Shown here piece by piece: positions 1 to 7,913 of a stretch of 64,000 nt of DNA; the first letter of the stretch is position 1, and each line of letters opens with the position of its first letter. A program made the translations under genes and the position numbers. The DNA is taken from assembly GCF_024347595.1 (NCBI RefSeq), contig NZ_AP025507.1, positions 1,612,001 to 1,676,000 of the forward strand, read 5' to 3'. The notes beneath the pieces were generated by a model. The model did no database searches. It saw nothing but the letters and a program-made list of their open reading frames with translations, and was not told the origin of the DNA. The stretch is from Vibrio pomeroyi. GTDB lineage: Bacteria; Pseudomonadota; Gammaproteobacteria; Enterobacterales; Vibrionaceae.

Positions 1-106
1 AAGCGAGGCCATATAAAGCGAAGGAGCTTAACCATTTAAGTAGGATCGGGTTGTGAGCATTAAAAATCTGAGGTTAAACGGATTGGAATGAGAGAAGGTT
101 CTAAAG

Positions 107-126
107 AAAAGCTCGCGAGAGCGAGC
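107..126 (-). terminator. Terminator of the degenerate-GGDEF operon
   Basis: The stem GCTCGC/GCGAGC with a four-base loop lies directly after the stop codon of the minus-strand gene at 128. Read on the minus strand it is followed by a T-rich run (CTTTTCTTT). This fits an intrinsic terminator for the two-gene unit. Confidence 0.6.
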
Positions 127-127
127 C

Positions 128-1153
128 TTAGCCTTGTATCGTAGTAAGTAGCTCCATCATATCCTTTGAGCTTATATTCTTCTTGTGACGTACGACAGCG
201 TCTATCATGAGCTCTAAATTGCCCGCCGAGATGTAATCACTCAACACTTCATTAAACTTCTCATGAATCTCATCACTCGCGTACAAATGCTCGGGGATGA
301 AGAACAAGAATTGGCTACCGCTGCTTCGGAATGAAATCGTGCTATCTGGGATCTTAGACGTGAGCGATTTCGCCGCTGAACTCACCACTAAGTCTCCGTA
401 TTCAGGGCCATATTTCTGGTTAATTTCACTTAGATTTCTGATTCGTACAAAGTACAAATCAAAGTTGTTGTCTTTGGGGTAATTGTTTTTCACAAACTTC
501 ATTAAAGAAACACGGTTTCGAAAGCCAGTAATGAAGTCTGTCGTGTAAAGCTTTCTTTTGATTGAGAAATCGACGTAAAAAATCGCACCTGTCACAAGCA
601 GTAGCAACACCAGAAATACACTGCTTATCCGATGCATCATCACCAACTTGTCGACCATTGTGGTATTTTCTTCAATAACCGGGCTTTGGAGTCGAAACTT
701 TTCGTTAATAAAATCGACCAGTGTGTTGTAGCAGATATCAATTTTCTTCTGCAGTGATTCTTTAGGCAAGGCGCCTTGATTCACCAACTTAATTGAGGAT
801 TCTAACGACTTAAACTTGTCAAATTCAGCCGTAAAATAAGGTTTGAAGTTAGCTGAGCGAATGAAATTGGAAGACTCAGTGCTATTAATCAGAATATCAA
901 ATCGGCTCCACGTAATATCATAAGCTAACCACAGTTCGTCATAATTGATCTTATCTGAGCGACTGACCATTAAGAAATTGGCGTACTCCTTTACCAACTG
1001 AAAAACAAACCATGTCGCCTCATTTTGACGGCTAGAAAAACTCTTATTGATATCGTTAATTCGGGTAACACTATAAATATTTACGGTCAGAACAATCGCC
1101 GCCAAAGCTAGCACGACGACTTTAATCACAGCCAGTGACAACAGCTTTTTCAT
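128..1153 (-). CDS. Membrane protein with a degenerate GGDEF domain
   Basis: A 341-residue inner-membrane protein. One membrane helix lies near residues 5-28 and a second near 176-196, enclosing a periplasmic sensor region of about 145 residues. The cytoplasmic part keeps the opening signature of a GGDEF domain (TDFITGFRNR, residues 205-214). The active-site loop, however, reads SGSQF at 278-282 instead of GGDEF, so diguanylate cyclase activity is unlikely. It more likely acts as a signalling or binding partner. The start lies 10 bases downstream of the stop of the periplasmic gene at 1163-1618, so the two are probably co-transcribed and may form a ligand sensor. Family assignment is confident; function is inferred. 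Confidence 0.75.
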   Translation of the reverse strand: MKKLLSLAVIKVVVLALAAIVLTVNIYSVTRINDINKSFSSRQNEATWFVFQLVKEYANFLMVSRSDKINYDELWLAYDITWSRFDILINSTESSNFIRSANFKPYFTAEFDKFKSLESSIKLVNQGALPKESLQKKIDICYNTLVDFINEKFRLQSPVIEENTTMVDKLVMMHRISSVFLVLLLLVTGAIFYVDFSIKRKLYTTDFITGFRNRVSLMKFVKNNYPKDNNFDLYFVRIRNLSEINQKYGPEYGDLVVSSAAKSLTSKIPDSTISFRSSGSQFLFFIPEHLYASDEIHEKFNEVLSDYISAGNLELMIDAVVRHKKNISSKDMMELLTTIQG

Positions 1154-1162
1154 AGAGAACCT

Positions 1163-1618
1163 CTATAGGTGGATATCGCGTATCTGCCAGATCATCTTGG
1201 CATGAAAGTCTGTGTTATCAATGTCTGGGCGAGTCGACAATGGGTAGATCAACCAATAAGGTCCCTTGTCTCTCACCGACATAAACTCACCATTTAGCTT
1301 TATCGCAATAATAGGCTGATAGTCATAAAAATCTTCCTTTGGCACTGCAACTTTATAATCGTTTAACGCGACAAAGGTGACCTGAGCTGACACAGGTAAA
1401 TCCATGCTTTCAAGTACCGCGAGTAACGTAACCCCGCTATACACGGATTCTCCATCGACCCAAGGTAAGGTGGTAGATATTTCTTGTTGAGGGAGCGACA
1501 ACAATTGCTCTCGGCTGAACTCATGCTTTTGCCCTAAATGGTCGAATACCGTTAATTCTGACGCAGCAAAAATAGAAAATGAACAGAATGAAAATATCAA
1601 AAGAAGTGCAGTTCTCAT
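1163..1618 (-). CDS. Small periplasmic molybdopterin-binding-fold protein
   Basis: About 151 residues with a clear signal peptide (MRTALLLIFSFCSFSIFAA). The mature part resembles the oxidoreductase molybdopterin-binding (sulfite-oxidase-like) fold, with patterns such as YSGVTLLAVL and KGPYWLIYP. The only cysteine is in the signal peptide, so the cysteine that ligates molybdenum in the enzymes is missing. It may therefore be a sensor or binding protein rather than an oxidoreductase. An in-frame ATG four codons upstream at 1630 is possible, but the ATG at 1618 has the better ribosome site (TGGAG, 6 bases away). It is the first gene of a unit with the degenerate GGDEF gene. Confidence 0.7.
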   Translation of the reverse strand: MRTALLLIFSFCSFSIFAASELTVFDHLGQKHEFSREQLLSLPQQEISTTLPWVDGESVYSGVTLLAVLESMDLPVSAQVTFVALNDYKVAVPKEDFYDYQPIIAIKLNGEFMSVRDKGPYWLIYPLSTRPDIDNTDFHAKMIWQIRDIHL

Positions 1619-1682
1619 TTTTAACTCCATTTAAAAAAGGTCATTAAATTGAGTCTAGTCGATATTATTCATTTGACTTAAC

Positions 1683-1950
1683 TAGGGCGTGTTGATCTTT
1701 CGAGCTGACTTTTGCAGCGAGTTGCTGGGTATTTATACAAGGCAGAGGCGTCGATGTGTAGCTAGCCTACATGAGAAGCCGATAACGAAGTAGAAATGAC
1801 CAGCAAATGCTGCCCAAAGGGTTCGGCTAAAAGCGTTTTACTCTTTGTTGAGGGAGATTTGCTTAGAATGACTAGGCTACATCCCCCTCGCCGCGATTAA
1901 ACCGCTTTTATCTCGAACAAAATTTAACCGCGAAAGGTCAACACGCCCTA
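1683..1950. mobile_element. MITE-like element with 18-bp terminal inverted repeats
   Basis: The segment starts with TA followed by GGGCGTGTTGATCTTTCG and ends with CGAAAGGTCAACACGCCC followed by TA. The termini are inverted repeats of 18 bp with one mismatch. The flanking TA at both ends suits insertion by an IS630/Tc1-type transposase that duplicates TA. At 268 bp there is no room for a transposase and no ORF is seen inside. It is probably a non-autonomous element moved in trans, sitting in the gap before the oxidase operon. Confidence 0.7.
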
Positions 1951-2271
1951 ACCATGATCTAATTTGTTCAATCACCTCAGCCCCACAATACGCGCTCCAA
2001 AAATCCATCAATAGAAACGCGACAAATAAAAACACCGTGTTTTAAGTACAAGGAGTAATCCAATTCCTCTTGTGAATACGTAGTGACCAATAAAATTGAC
2101 AATAAAAATGAGTCTGTAGGTAGCGAGAATGCCTGTCGCTGCATAACCTTTAATCGTACGTAAGCAGTTTTAAGCGCTTTTTAAACTGGTATTAGTCGTT
2201 TGAAGTCCACCAGCTTACATACGTTGCGCTCTAAAAAAGATTTACTCACTTCATAATCAAGGGAATCGATA
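1951..2271 (+). promoter_or_regulatory. Leader region of the cbb3-type oxidase operon
   Basis: About 320 bases between the MITE-like element and the cytochrome gene. The promoter of the oxidase operon should lie here. I looked for a clear FNR or ArcA-type palindrome and saw none I would defend. The ribosome site AAGGGA precedes the ATG at 2272. Confidence 0.3.
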
Positions 2272-2658
2272 ATGAGTTTAAATAAGCGAAGATTTAACCC
2301 CATGACGGCACTTTCTACCTTAGTAATGACGCTGGTCATGTTTCCTGTTTCTGCTGACGTTAACAAAGAGCAATTCGAATTGGGTAAGCAGAAAGCCAAG
2401 GTGTGTATGACTTGTCATGGCGTTGATGGTATCTCAACACAAGATCCCTACCCGAACCTTCGCGGTCAAAAAGTGGGATACCTGATCTCGTCACTGAAAG
2501 ATTATCAGACACGTGAAAGAACCAGTGGTTTGGCGATTCTCATGCAGCAACAGGCCGACACGCTTTCAGACCAAGATATCCGTGATATTTCCTATTTCTA
2601 TTCAATGCTGGGCAATGATTCAAGCTCGCTCGGCGATTCAAACGAAGTCAGCGAATAA
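2272..2658 (+). CDS. Small periplasmic class I cytochrome c
   Basis: 128 residues with a signal peptide (about residues 1-28) and one heme-binding motif CMTCH at 45-49, followed by the PYPNLRGQ pattern seen in c553/c4-type cytochromes. The C-terminal DLSDQDIRDISYFY-like helix is typical of the fold. It lies 43 bases upstream of ccoN and is probably transcribed with it, so it may donate electrons to the oxidase or act as an extra subunit. A methionine (M96 or so) could be the distal heme ligand. Family is sure; its exact partner is inferred. Confidence 0.85.
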   Translation: MSLNKRRFNPMTALSTLVMTLVMFPVSADVNKEQFELGKQKAKVCMTCHGVDGISTQDPYPNLRGQKVGYLISSLKDYQTRERTSGLAILMQQQADTLSDQDIRDISYFYSMLGNDSSSLGDSNEVSE

Positions 2659-2701
2659 AATTCAGTCAGCGGTTCAAAACCTCTAGGCAAGGAGCCTTGT
2701 T

Positions 2702-4126
2702 ATGGAACAAGTGACAACGCAATACAGCATTAAGGTCGTGAAGTACTTCATCGTCGCATCCTTAGTGTGGGCGATTGTAGGTATGATCATCGGCGTGATT
2801 CTCGCCGCGCAATTATATTGGCCAGTCTTAAACTTCGATTCCCAATATTTCCAATTTGGTCGACTGCGCCCGCTACATACCTCTGGTGTGATATACGGCT
2901 TCGTCGTAAATATTTTAATGGGTACTTCTTTGTATATAGCCCAGCGAACTGGCCACTGTGATTTGTTCAACAAAAGCCTTTCATGGATGGTGTTTTGGGG
3001 CTGGCAATTCATTCTGTTACTTGCGGTCATTTCCCTCCCCGCAGGCCACACCACCTCAAAAGAGTATGCAGAGCTTGAATGGCCAATCGACTTAATGATT
3101 GTGCTGGTTTGGGTGCTTTATGCGGTGTTGTTCTTTGGCACGCTTGCTAAGCGGAAGGTCAGCCATATCTTCGTGGCAAACTGGTTCTTTGCTGCTTTCA
3201 TCATCGTCGTTGCCATGATTTTCATCGTCAACAACCTTGCGATACCAGTTTTAGCGATGAAGTCTTACTCTGTATTTGCGGGCGCTCAAGATGCGATCGT
3301 TCAGTGGTGGTGGGGACATAATGCCGTCGGCTTCCTACTGACTGCGGGTATCATTGGTATGAATTACTATTTCATACCTAAAGCGGCGGATAGACCTATC
3401 TATTCATACCGCTTGTCTGTGATCCATTTCTGGGGTTTGGTCGGCTTCTACACATGGGCCGGGACACACCATCTCGTTTACTCTTCCGTTCCGATCTGGA
3501 TTCAGAATATCGGCATCGTAATGTCGCTGATCCTTTGGCTCCCTTCGTGGGCCGGTGCATTCAATAGCGCAATGACGCTGCTTCAAAACAAAGAAAAGCT
3601 GAAGTCCGACTACATTCTTTTATTCTTTTTCTCAGCGATTCTTTACTACTGCTTGGCGACATTCGAAGGTCCGCTGCTTGCCATCCGCTGGTTCAACATG
3701 GTCGCACATAACACCGAATGGATTATCGGTCACGTACATTCCGCAGCACTTGGCTGGGTTGGGATGTCAGGGATAGCGGTCTTTTACTACTTCATTCCAC
3801 GCTTGTGGGGCCAAACCGCTCTTTGGTCGCCACGGCTAATTAAATGGCACTTCTGGCTCGCCCATGCCGGCGTCGCTCTCTATGCGATAGCACTTTGGGT
3901 CGCAGGCATCGGTGAAGGTTATATGTGGCTCGCTCAAAATGAAAACGGCGAACTGATTTACAGTTTTGTAGAGGCAATGGACTTCAAAGCACCTTGGTTG
4001 TTCTTACGATTCTTTGGTGGCGCGCTGTTCGTCCTCGGATTGTTCTTAATGGCGTTCAACTTGTACAAAACGGTTCGTATGCCCGCCGTACACGACGCTA
4101 AACACACCGTTAATGAGGGGGCTTAA
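2702..4126 (+). CDS. ccoN: cbb3-type cytochrome c oxidase subunit I
   Basis: 474 residues, the normal length of CcoN, with about 12 membrane helices. It is the catalytic subunit that reduces oxygen in the inner membrane. Low-spin heme ligands are H59 (RPLHTSG) and a histidine of the GHVHSA segment (H344/H346); CuB ligands are H206 (WWWGHNAVG) and H256-H257 (GTHHL). All expected histidines are present, so it should be active. The start ATG at 2702 has an AAGGAG ribosome site. ccoO begins directly after its stop. No ccoQ or assembly genes (ccoGHIS) follow, so this is an accessory oxidase depending on assembly factors encoded elsewhere. Confidence 0.93.
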   Translation: MEQVTTQYSIKVVKYFIVASLVWAIVGMIIGVILAAQLYWPVLNFDSQYFQFGRLRPLHTSGVIYGFVVNILMGTSLYIAQRTGHCDLFNKSLSWMVFWGWQFILLLAVISLPAGHTTSKEYAELEWPIDLMIVLVWVLYAVLFFGTLAKRKVSHIFVANWFFAAFIIVVAMIFIVNNLAIPVLAMKSYSVFAGAQDAIVQWWWGHNAVGFLLTAGIIGMNYYFIPKAADRPIYSYRLSVIHFWGLVGFYTWAGTHHLVYSSVPIWIQNIGIVMSLILWLPSWAGAFNSAMTLLQNKEKLKSDYILLFFFSAILYYCLATFEGPLLAIRWFNMVAHNTEWIIGHVHSAALGWVGMSGIAVFYYFIPRLWGQTALWSPRLIKWHFWLAHAGVALYAIALWVAGIGEGYMWLAQNENGELIYSFVEAMDFKAPWLFLRFFGGALFVLGLFLMAFNLYKTVRMPAVHDAKHTVNEGA

Positions 4127-4741
4127 ATGATGAGTAAAGACTTTACACATTCAATCGTCATTTTGATTTTGACTACCGTTGTTGTCGCCTCCTTCTCTTT
4201 ATTGGTTTGGGTAGTGCCAAGTATCGTCCGTGGAGATGATATAGCCAAAGGCAGCTTAGCGATGCCGCTCACACCTATTGAGTTAGCAGGGCGAGACATA
4301 TACATCAGTGAAGGCTGCCATGTTTGTCACACTCAAATGGTTCGTCCTCTCGAACCAGAAGTGAAACGTAATGGTCGCCCGAATAAAGAAGCGGATGATA
4401 TCTATGAGTTTCCTAACTTGTGGGGTTCAAAACGTACGGGTCCTGACCTAACAAACCTAGGCCGAAAATATTCTGACCAATGGCATGTCATTCACCTCGT
4501 GAACCCGCGCAGAGTTGTACCTACCTCTATAATGCCCTCTTACCCGTGGTTATTTGAGCAAACGCTAACTGGGGATGATATCAGCGCCAAAATGGAAGCC
4601 TTACGTACGTTAGGCGTGCCTTATACCGACAAAGAGATTGGCGATGCGAGATTGCAAATAAGAGGTAAAACCAAAGGTGAAGCGCTAATTCGTTACCTGC
4701 AAAGCCTTGGTAAAGATACGTCACAGGAGGTATCACAATGA
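4127..4741 (+). CDS. ccoO: cbb3-type cytochrome c oxidase subunit II
   Basis: 204 residues, the usual size of the monoheme subunit CcoO. An N-terminal membrane anchor (about residues 8-30) is followed by a periplasmic cytochrome c domain with the CHVCH motif at 64-68 and the SIMPSYPW segment that carries the methionine ligand. It passes electrons from CcoP to CcoN. The ATG follows the ccoN stop immediately, and the 3' end overlaps the ccoP start by four bases (ATGA), indicating translational coupling in one operon. Confidence 0.93.
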   Translation: MMSKDFTHSIVILILTTVVVASFSLLVWVVPSIVRGDDIAKGSLAMPLTPIELAGRDIYISEGCHVCHTQMVRPLEPEVKRNGRPNKEADDIYEFPNLWGSKRTGPDLTNLGRKYSDQWHVIHLVNPRRVVPTSIMPSYPWLFEQTLTGDDISAKMEALRTLGVPYTDKEIGDARLQIRGKTKGEALIRYLQSLGKDTSQEVSQ

Positions 4742-6894
4742 GCACTTTTTGGAATTTATGGGCGGTACTATTAACCTTAATATTCTTTGTTCTGATGGTA
4801 TCGGTTGTCGTTAAATATTGGCGAAGCAATCACAAGGCCGATCATGACCACACCATCGGCACCTTTGATGGCATTGAAGAGAAAGACGCACCACCACCTA
4901 AACTGCTCTTTGTCAGTTATGCGGTCGCGTTCTTACTCTCTGCAGGTTACTTGGTGCTCTACCCCGGACTTGGTGAATGGGAAGGCTTGGTCGATTGGGA
5001 ACAGAGCGATGATAAGCTCAGTTCACCATCCACCACTCTCAATGAGCAATTTGCACAAACCAGTGAAACCACGTTAGAGGGATTAGCTGCCATTCCTGAG
5101 ATCGTTAACAGCGGTCAAATCCTGTTTCAAACTCACTGTGCAGCGTGTCACCGAGACAATGCACAAGGCCAGAAACACTTCCCTAACCTTATCGACCAAG
5201 ACTGGTTATACGGCGGCAGTGATGAGGCTGTGATCCATTCCATTGTCAAAGGGCGAAATGGTGCGATGCCAGGATGGAGCGAAATCATGCGTCCTGATGA
5301 AGTGGCAAAGGTTTCTTACTATTTAGCGTCTCTTAACCAGCGTCATACCGATGTGCCTGAGGTTAAAGTCGAACTCGGTAAAACCTTATTCGTCAAATAT
5401 TGCTCGTCTTGTCATGCCGATGGTACGGTCGCCAACCCGGCGATTGGGGTACCCGACCTTTCCGATGATACTTGGCTACACGGCGGCAGTATTGAAGAGA
5501 TTCAACACACCATAAATTATGGTTTGAACAATCTTATGCCCGCATTTGATAGTCAACTGACCGAAAACGAGATACTCGCACTCGGCGCCTACATTCGACA
5601 TGCAGGTGAAGTTGAACAACAAAAACTGGCCAGCCTGAAAGCAGAATCTGTTGAACGCGGGGAATACTTAGCGCATGCCGGTGACTGCGTGGCTTGTCAC
5701 AGTGCAGAAGGTGGTGAACCCTTTGCTGGCGGCTTACCGTTCGTGACCCCTTTCGGCACCGTGTATTCAACCAATATTACGCCTCATACTACCGAAGGTA
5801 TCGGGACCTATGACTTTGATGATTTCAGAGCTGCGCTAGTCGATGGTAAAGGTAAGAACGGTTACTTGTACCCTGCAATGCCCTACACCTCTTATCAATA
5901 TCTGACTGACCAAGACATGGTCGACTTGTGGGAATACATGCAGTCGATTACCGCTGTCCCTCGACGCAATGACGACAACAGCATGATGTTCCCATCGAAT
6001 ATTCGCCTAGGGCTGCTTGGCTGGAATATTGTGTTCATGGACACCGACCCAGTCGATTATCAAGTGCCAGAGGAACTCACAGACAAGGTCGATAATGTTG
6101 AGAAATGGCAACAAGGTAAATACTGGGTTGCGGGTCTTGGTCACTGTTCTGAGTGCCACACACCAAGAAATATTGCCCAAGCCCTGATACCAGAACGTAT
6201 TTTCCAAGGTAACTTGATTGATGGTTGGAATGCGCCTGATATCACAGCCAATGAGCTTTATATCGATGGTTGGGATGAAGCAACACTCACCGACTTCTTA
6301 CACACAGGTCATTCTGACAAAGGCACCGCTTTTGCAGGGATGGCAGATGTAGTGAAAAACAGCCTGAGTTTGATGACTCGTGAAGATATCGAGTCAATGT
6401 CCTACTACTTGCTGAGCGGTGACATCAACAATACCATTAGCAGCGATGCCGTGCCGTTGCAGCCTAAAGGATTTGATGAAGAGTCTTATGCAGCTGAAAT
6501 CTACACCACTTATCGTCAGACGTGTGGAGCATGTCATGGAGACGACGGTAAAGGACGCGATCCTATCGCCCCTACTCTGTTGAATAACGGCATCATCATG
6601 CACAGTGATCCATTCAACACCATTGCAGTAACGGTGCGCGGTCTACAACCGACCTATCTCGACAAGGATAGAAACTTCATGCCAATGGCAAGCTTTGAAG
6701 ATGTGCTATCGGATCAGAGGTTGGCTGAGTTGATCACCTTCGTACGATTGCACCTTGGAGACAGGCAAGAGCCGGTAACCGCAGAGCATGTTCGAGAAGT
6801 AAGAGAGACGCTTGAAGCCGCTGGTTATGCAGGTGGCTTACATACCACGCCAGACATGTATGACCGTAGAGATAACACCATCAACATCAGATAA
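4738..6894 (+). CDS. ccoP: CcoP fused to a triheme dehydrogenase-type cytochrome (five hemes)
   Basis: 718 residues, more than twice a normal CcoP (about 300). Residues 1-290 look like ordinary CcoP: two membrane helices (about 5-27 and 55-75) and two heme c motifs, CAACH at 134-138 and CSSCH at 222-226, each with a matching methionine segment (GAMPGW; NLMPAF). From about residue 305 a second unit begins that resembles the triheme cytochrome subunit of membrane alcohol and gluconate dehydrogenases: CVACH 317-321 with the GGEPFAGGLP pattern, CSECH 470-474 followed by TPRN, and CGACH 596-600. The reading frame is continuous. It could let the oxidase take electrons directly from a periplasmic dehydrogenase; that is inference. 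Confidence 0.9.
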   Translation: MSTFWNLWAVLLTLIFFVLMVSVVVKYWRSNHKADHDHTIGTFDGIEEKDAPPPKLLFVSYAVAFLLSAGYLVLYPGLGEWEGLVDWEQSDDKLSSPSTTLNEQFAQTSETTLEGLAAIPEIVNSGQILFQTHCAACHRDNAQGQKHFPNLIDQDWLYGGSDEAVIHSIVKGRNGAMPGWSEIMRPDEVAKVSYYLASLNQRHTDVPEVKVELGKTLFVKYCSSCHADGTVANPAIGVPDLSDDTWLHGGSIEEIQHTINYGLNNLMPAFDSQLTENEILALGAYIRHAGEVEQQKLASLKAESVERGEYLAHAGDCVACHSAEGGEPFAGGLPFVTPFGTVYSTNITPHTTEGIGTYDFDDFRAALVDGKGKNGYLYPAMPYTSYQYLTDQDMVDLWEYMQSITAVPRRNDDNSMMFPSNIRLGLLGWNIVFMDTDPVDYQVPEELTDKVDNVEKWQQGKYWVAGLGHCSECHTPRNIAQALIPERIFQGNLIDGWNAPDITANELYIDGWDEATLTDFLHTGHSDKGTAFAGMADVVKNSLSLMTREDIESMSYYLLSGDINNTISSDAVPLQPKGFDEESYAAEIYTTYRQTCGACHGDDGKGRDPIAPTLLNNGIIMHSDPFNTIAVTVRGLQPTYLDKDRNFMPMASFEDVLSDQRLAELITFVRLHLGDRQEPVTAEHVREVRETLEAAGYAGGLHTTPDMYDRRDNTINIR

Positions 6895-6930
6895 CAGACA
6901 CTTCATTTAGACAGTGAATTGCAATAAACC

Positions 6931-6960
6931 AAAGGAGGTCAATGTGCCTCCTTTCTTTTT
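6931..6960 (+). terminator. Terminator of the cbb3 operon
   Basis: Stem AAAGGAGG(T)/(G)CCTCCTTT followed by CTTTTT, 36 bases after the ccoP stop. A standard intrinsic terminator. Confidence 0.8.
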
Positions 6961-7115
6961 CGACCGTCATTTTCACCCTTGCTCATACAACACAATTATA
7001 ACTAACTGATTACACAATTAAGCAGGTCTGCACATAATGCGATCAATCTCGCAGAACAAAGATGACACCAAGTGCATAATGTGCAAAATTTTTTAAAGAT
7101 GTACGAAGGACAGAT

Positions 7116-7343
7116 ATGGATACAACTACACTCATCTACGATACGTTGGAAGGCCTGTCGAGCGCAAAGCCACAGCAACACGCTCAAATCCGCCAAAATC
7201 TATATAACCAATTAGATTTATCATTTGAGAAGCAGTTGGCTTTGTATTCATCAGTTCTTGGTCCAGCGAGTGCTGGTAGATTGACCGATTTGGATAGTGC
7301 AGTCATGTCTGCACGCAAGATTGTTGGTTTAGAAAACAGCTAA
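7116..7343 (+). CDS. Small protein of unknown function
   Basis: A 75-residue soluble, largely helical protein with no signal peptide, cysteine pair or motif I recognise. A good ribosome site (AAGGA, 5 bases before the ATG) and a terminator directly downstream support it as a real single-gene unit. No function can be given. Confidence 0.65.
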   Translation: MDTTTLIYDTLEGLSSAKPQQHAQIRQNLYNQLDLSFEKQLALYSSVLGPASAGRLTDLDSAVMSARKIVGLENS

Positions 7344-7368
7344 TTTAGCTTCAACCTATCTCCATTTT

Positions 7369-7396
7369 AACGCTGCCATTGTGCAGCGTTTTTTTG
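7369..7396 (+). terminator. Intrinsic terminator
   Basis: Stem AACGCTGC/GCAGCGTT with a four-base loop and seven T residues, 26 bases after the small gene ending at 7343. Confidence 0.85.
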
Positions 7397-7401
7397 TGCA
7401 A

Positions 7402-7477
7402 GCTATTAACGATAAGTACGACTATTAACGATAAATGCAGCTGTTTTCGATAAGCATGACTCTTTACGATAAGTGCA
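7402..7477. repeat. Four degenerate tandem repeats of 18-20 bp
   Basis: Units at 7402-7419, 7420-7439, 7440-7457 and 7458-7477 share a form close to GACTNTTAACGATAAGTGCA. The core CGATAAG (or CGATAAA) is repeated in each. They lie between a terminator and the promoter region of the next small gene and contain no ORF. Confidence 0.65.
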
Positions 7478-7607
7478 AGTCGCTGCAATTTTCAAGTTGC
7501 TCGCATTCTCATTTGGTTAATCTTATGTTCCATTTTTAACAGGTGTGTAACCTCAATAATGGCGCTAATGTTAGTAGCACGTTAACCACACATCGGATGG
7601 AAGAATC

Positions 7608-7790
7608 ATGAGAGTACTTATTGAATATACACAGACAGGCAAATATCGTGACCATGTGTGGGAAGCACTAACGATTCGTTCAAAAGGCGAAATTCAAGCT
7701 GTGACTCCCTCTTATGCGGCCCAGCTTATCGAACAAAACCGCGCCAGCTTATCGACCACTGAAAATCAAGATATCGTCATCCAACCTTAA
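7608..7790 (+). CDS. Small protein of unknown function
   Basis: A 60-residue protein beginning MRVLIEYTQTGKYRDHVWEA, with a GGAAG ribosome site 5 bases upstream. No membrane segment or known motif. The compact basic N-terminal half resembles small conserved Vibrio proteins, but I cannot name a family. A bidirectional terminator follows at 7849. Confidence 0.6.
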   Translation: MRVLIEYTQTGKYRDHVWEALTIRSKGEIQAVTPSYAAQLIEQNRASLSTTENQDIVIQP

Positions 7791-7848
7791 TGGCTTCAAG
7801 GGCTACCCCTCCTAGTTCCTTAAATCGAATAGTTCGATGACATAAAAA

Positions 7849-7870
7849 AACGCTGCACGGATGCAGCGTT
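7849..7870. terminator. Bidirectional terminator between convergent genes
   Basis: Stem AACGCTGC/GCAGCGTT flanked by seven A on the left and TTTTCTTG on the right. It can end both the plus-strand gene at 7608 and the minus-strand aminopeptidase gene. The stem is identical to that of the terminator at 7369. Confidence 0.8.
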
Positions 7871-7913
7871 TTCTTGTTTCTAGGCTATCTTACTTTTAAC
7901 GTAAATAGCTTGA

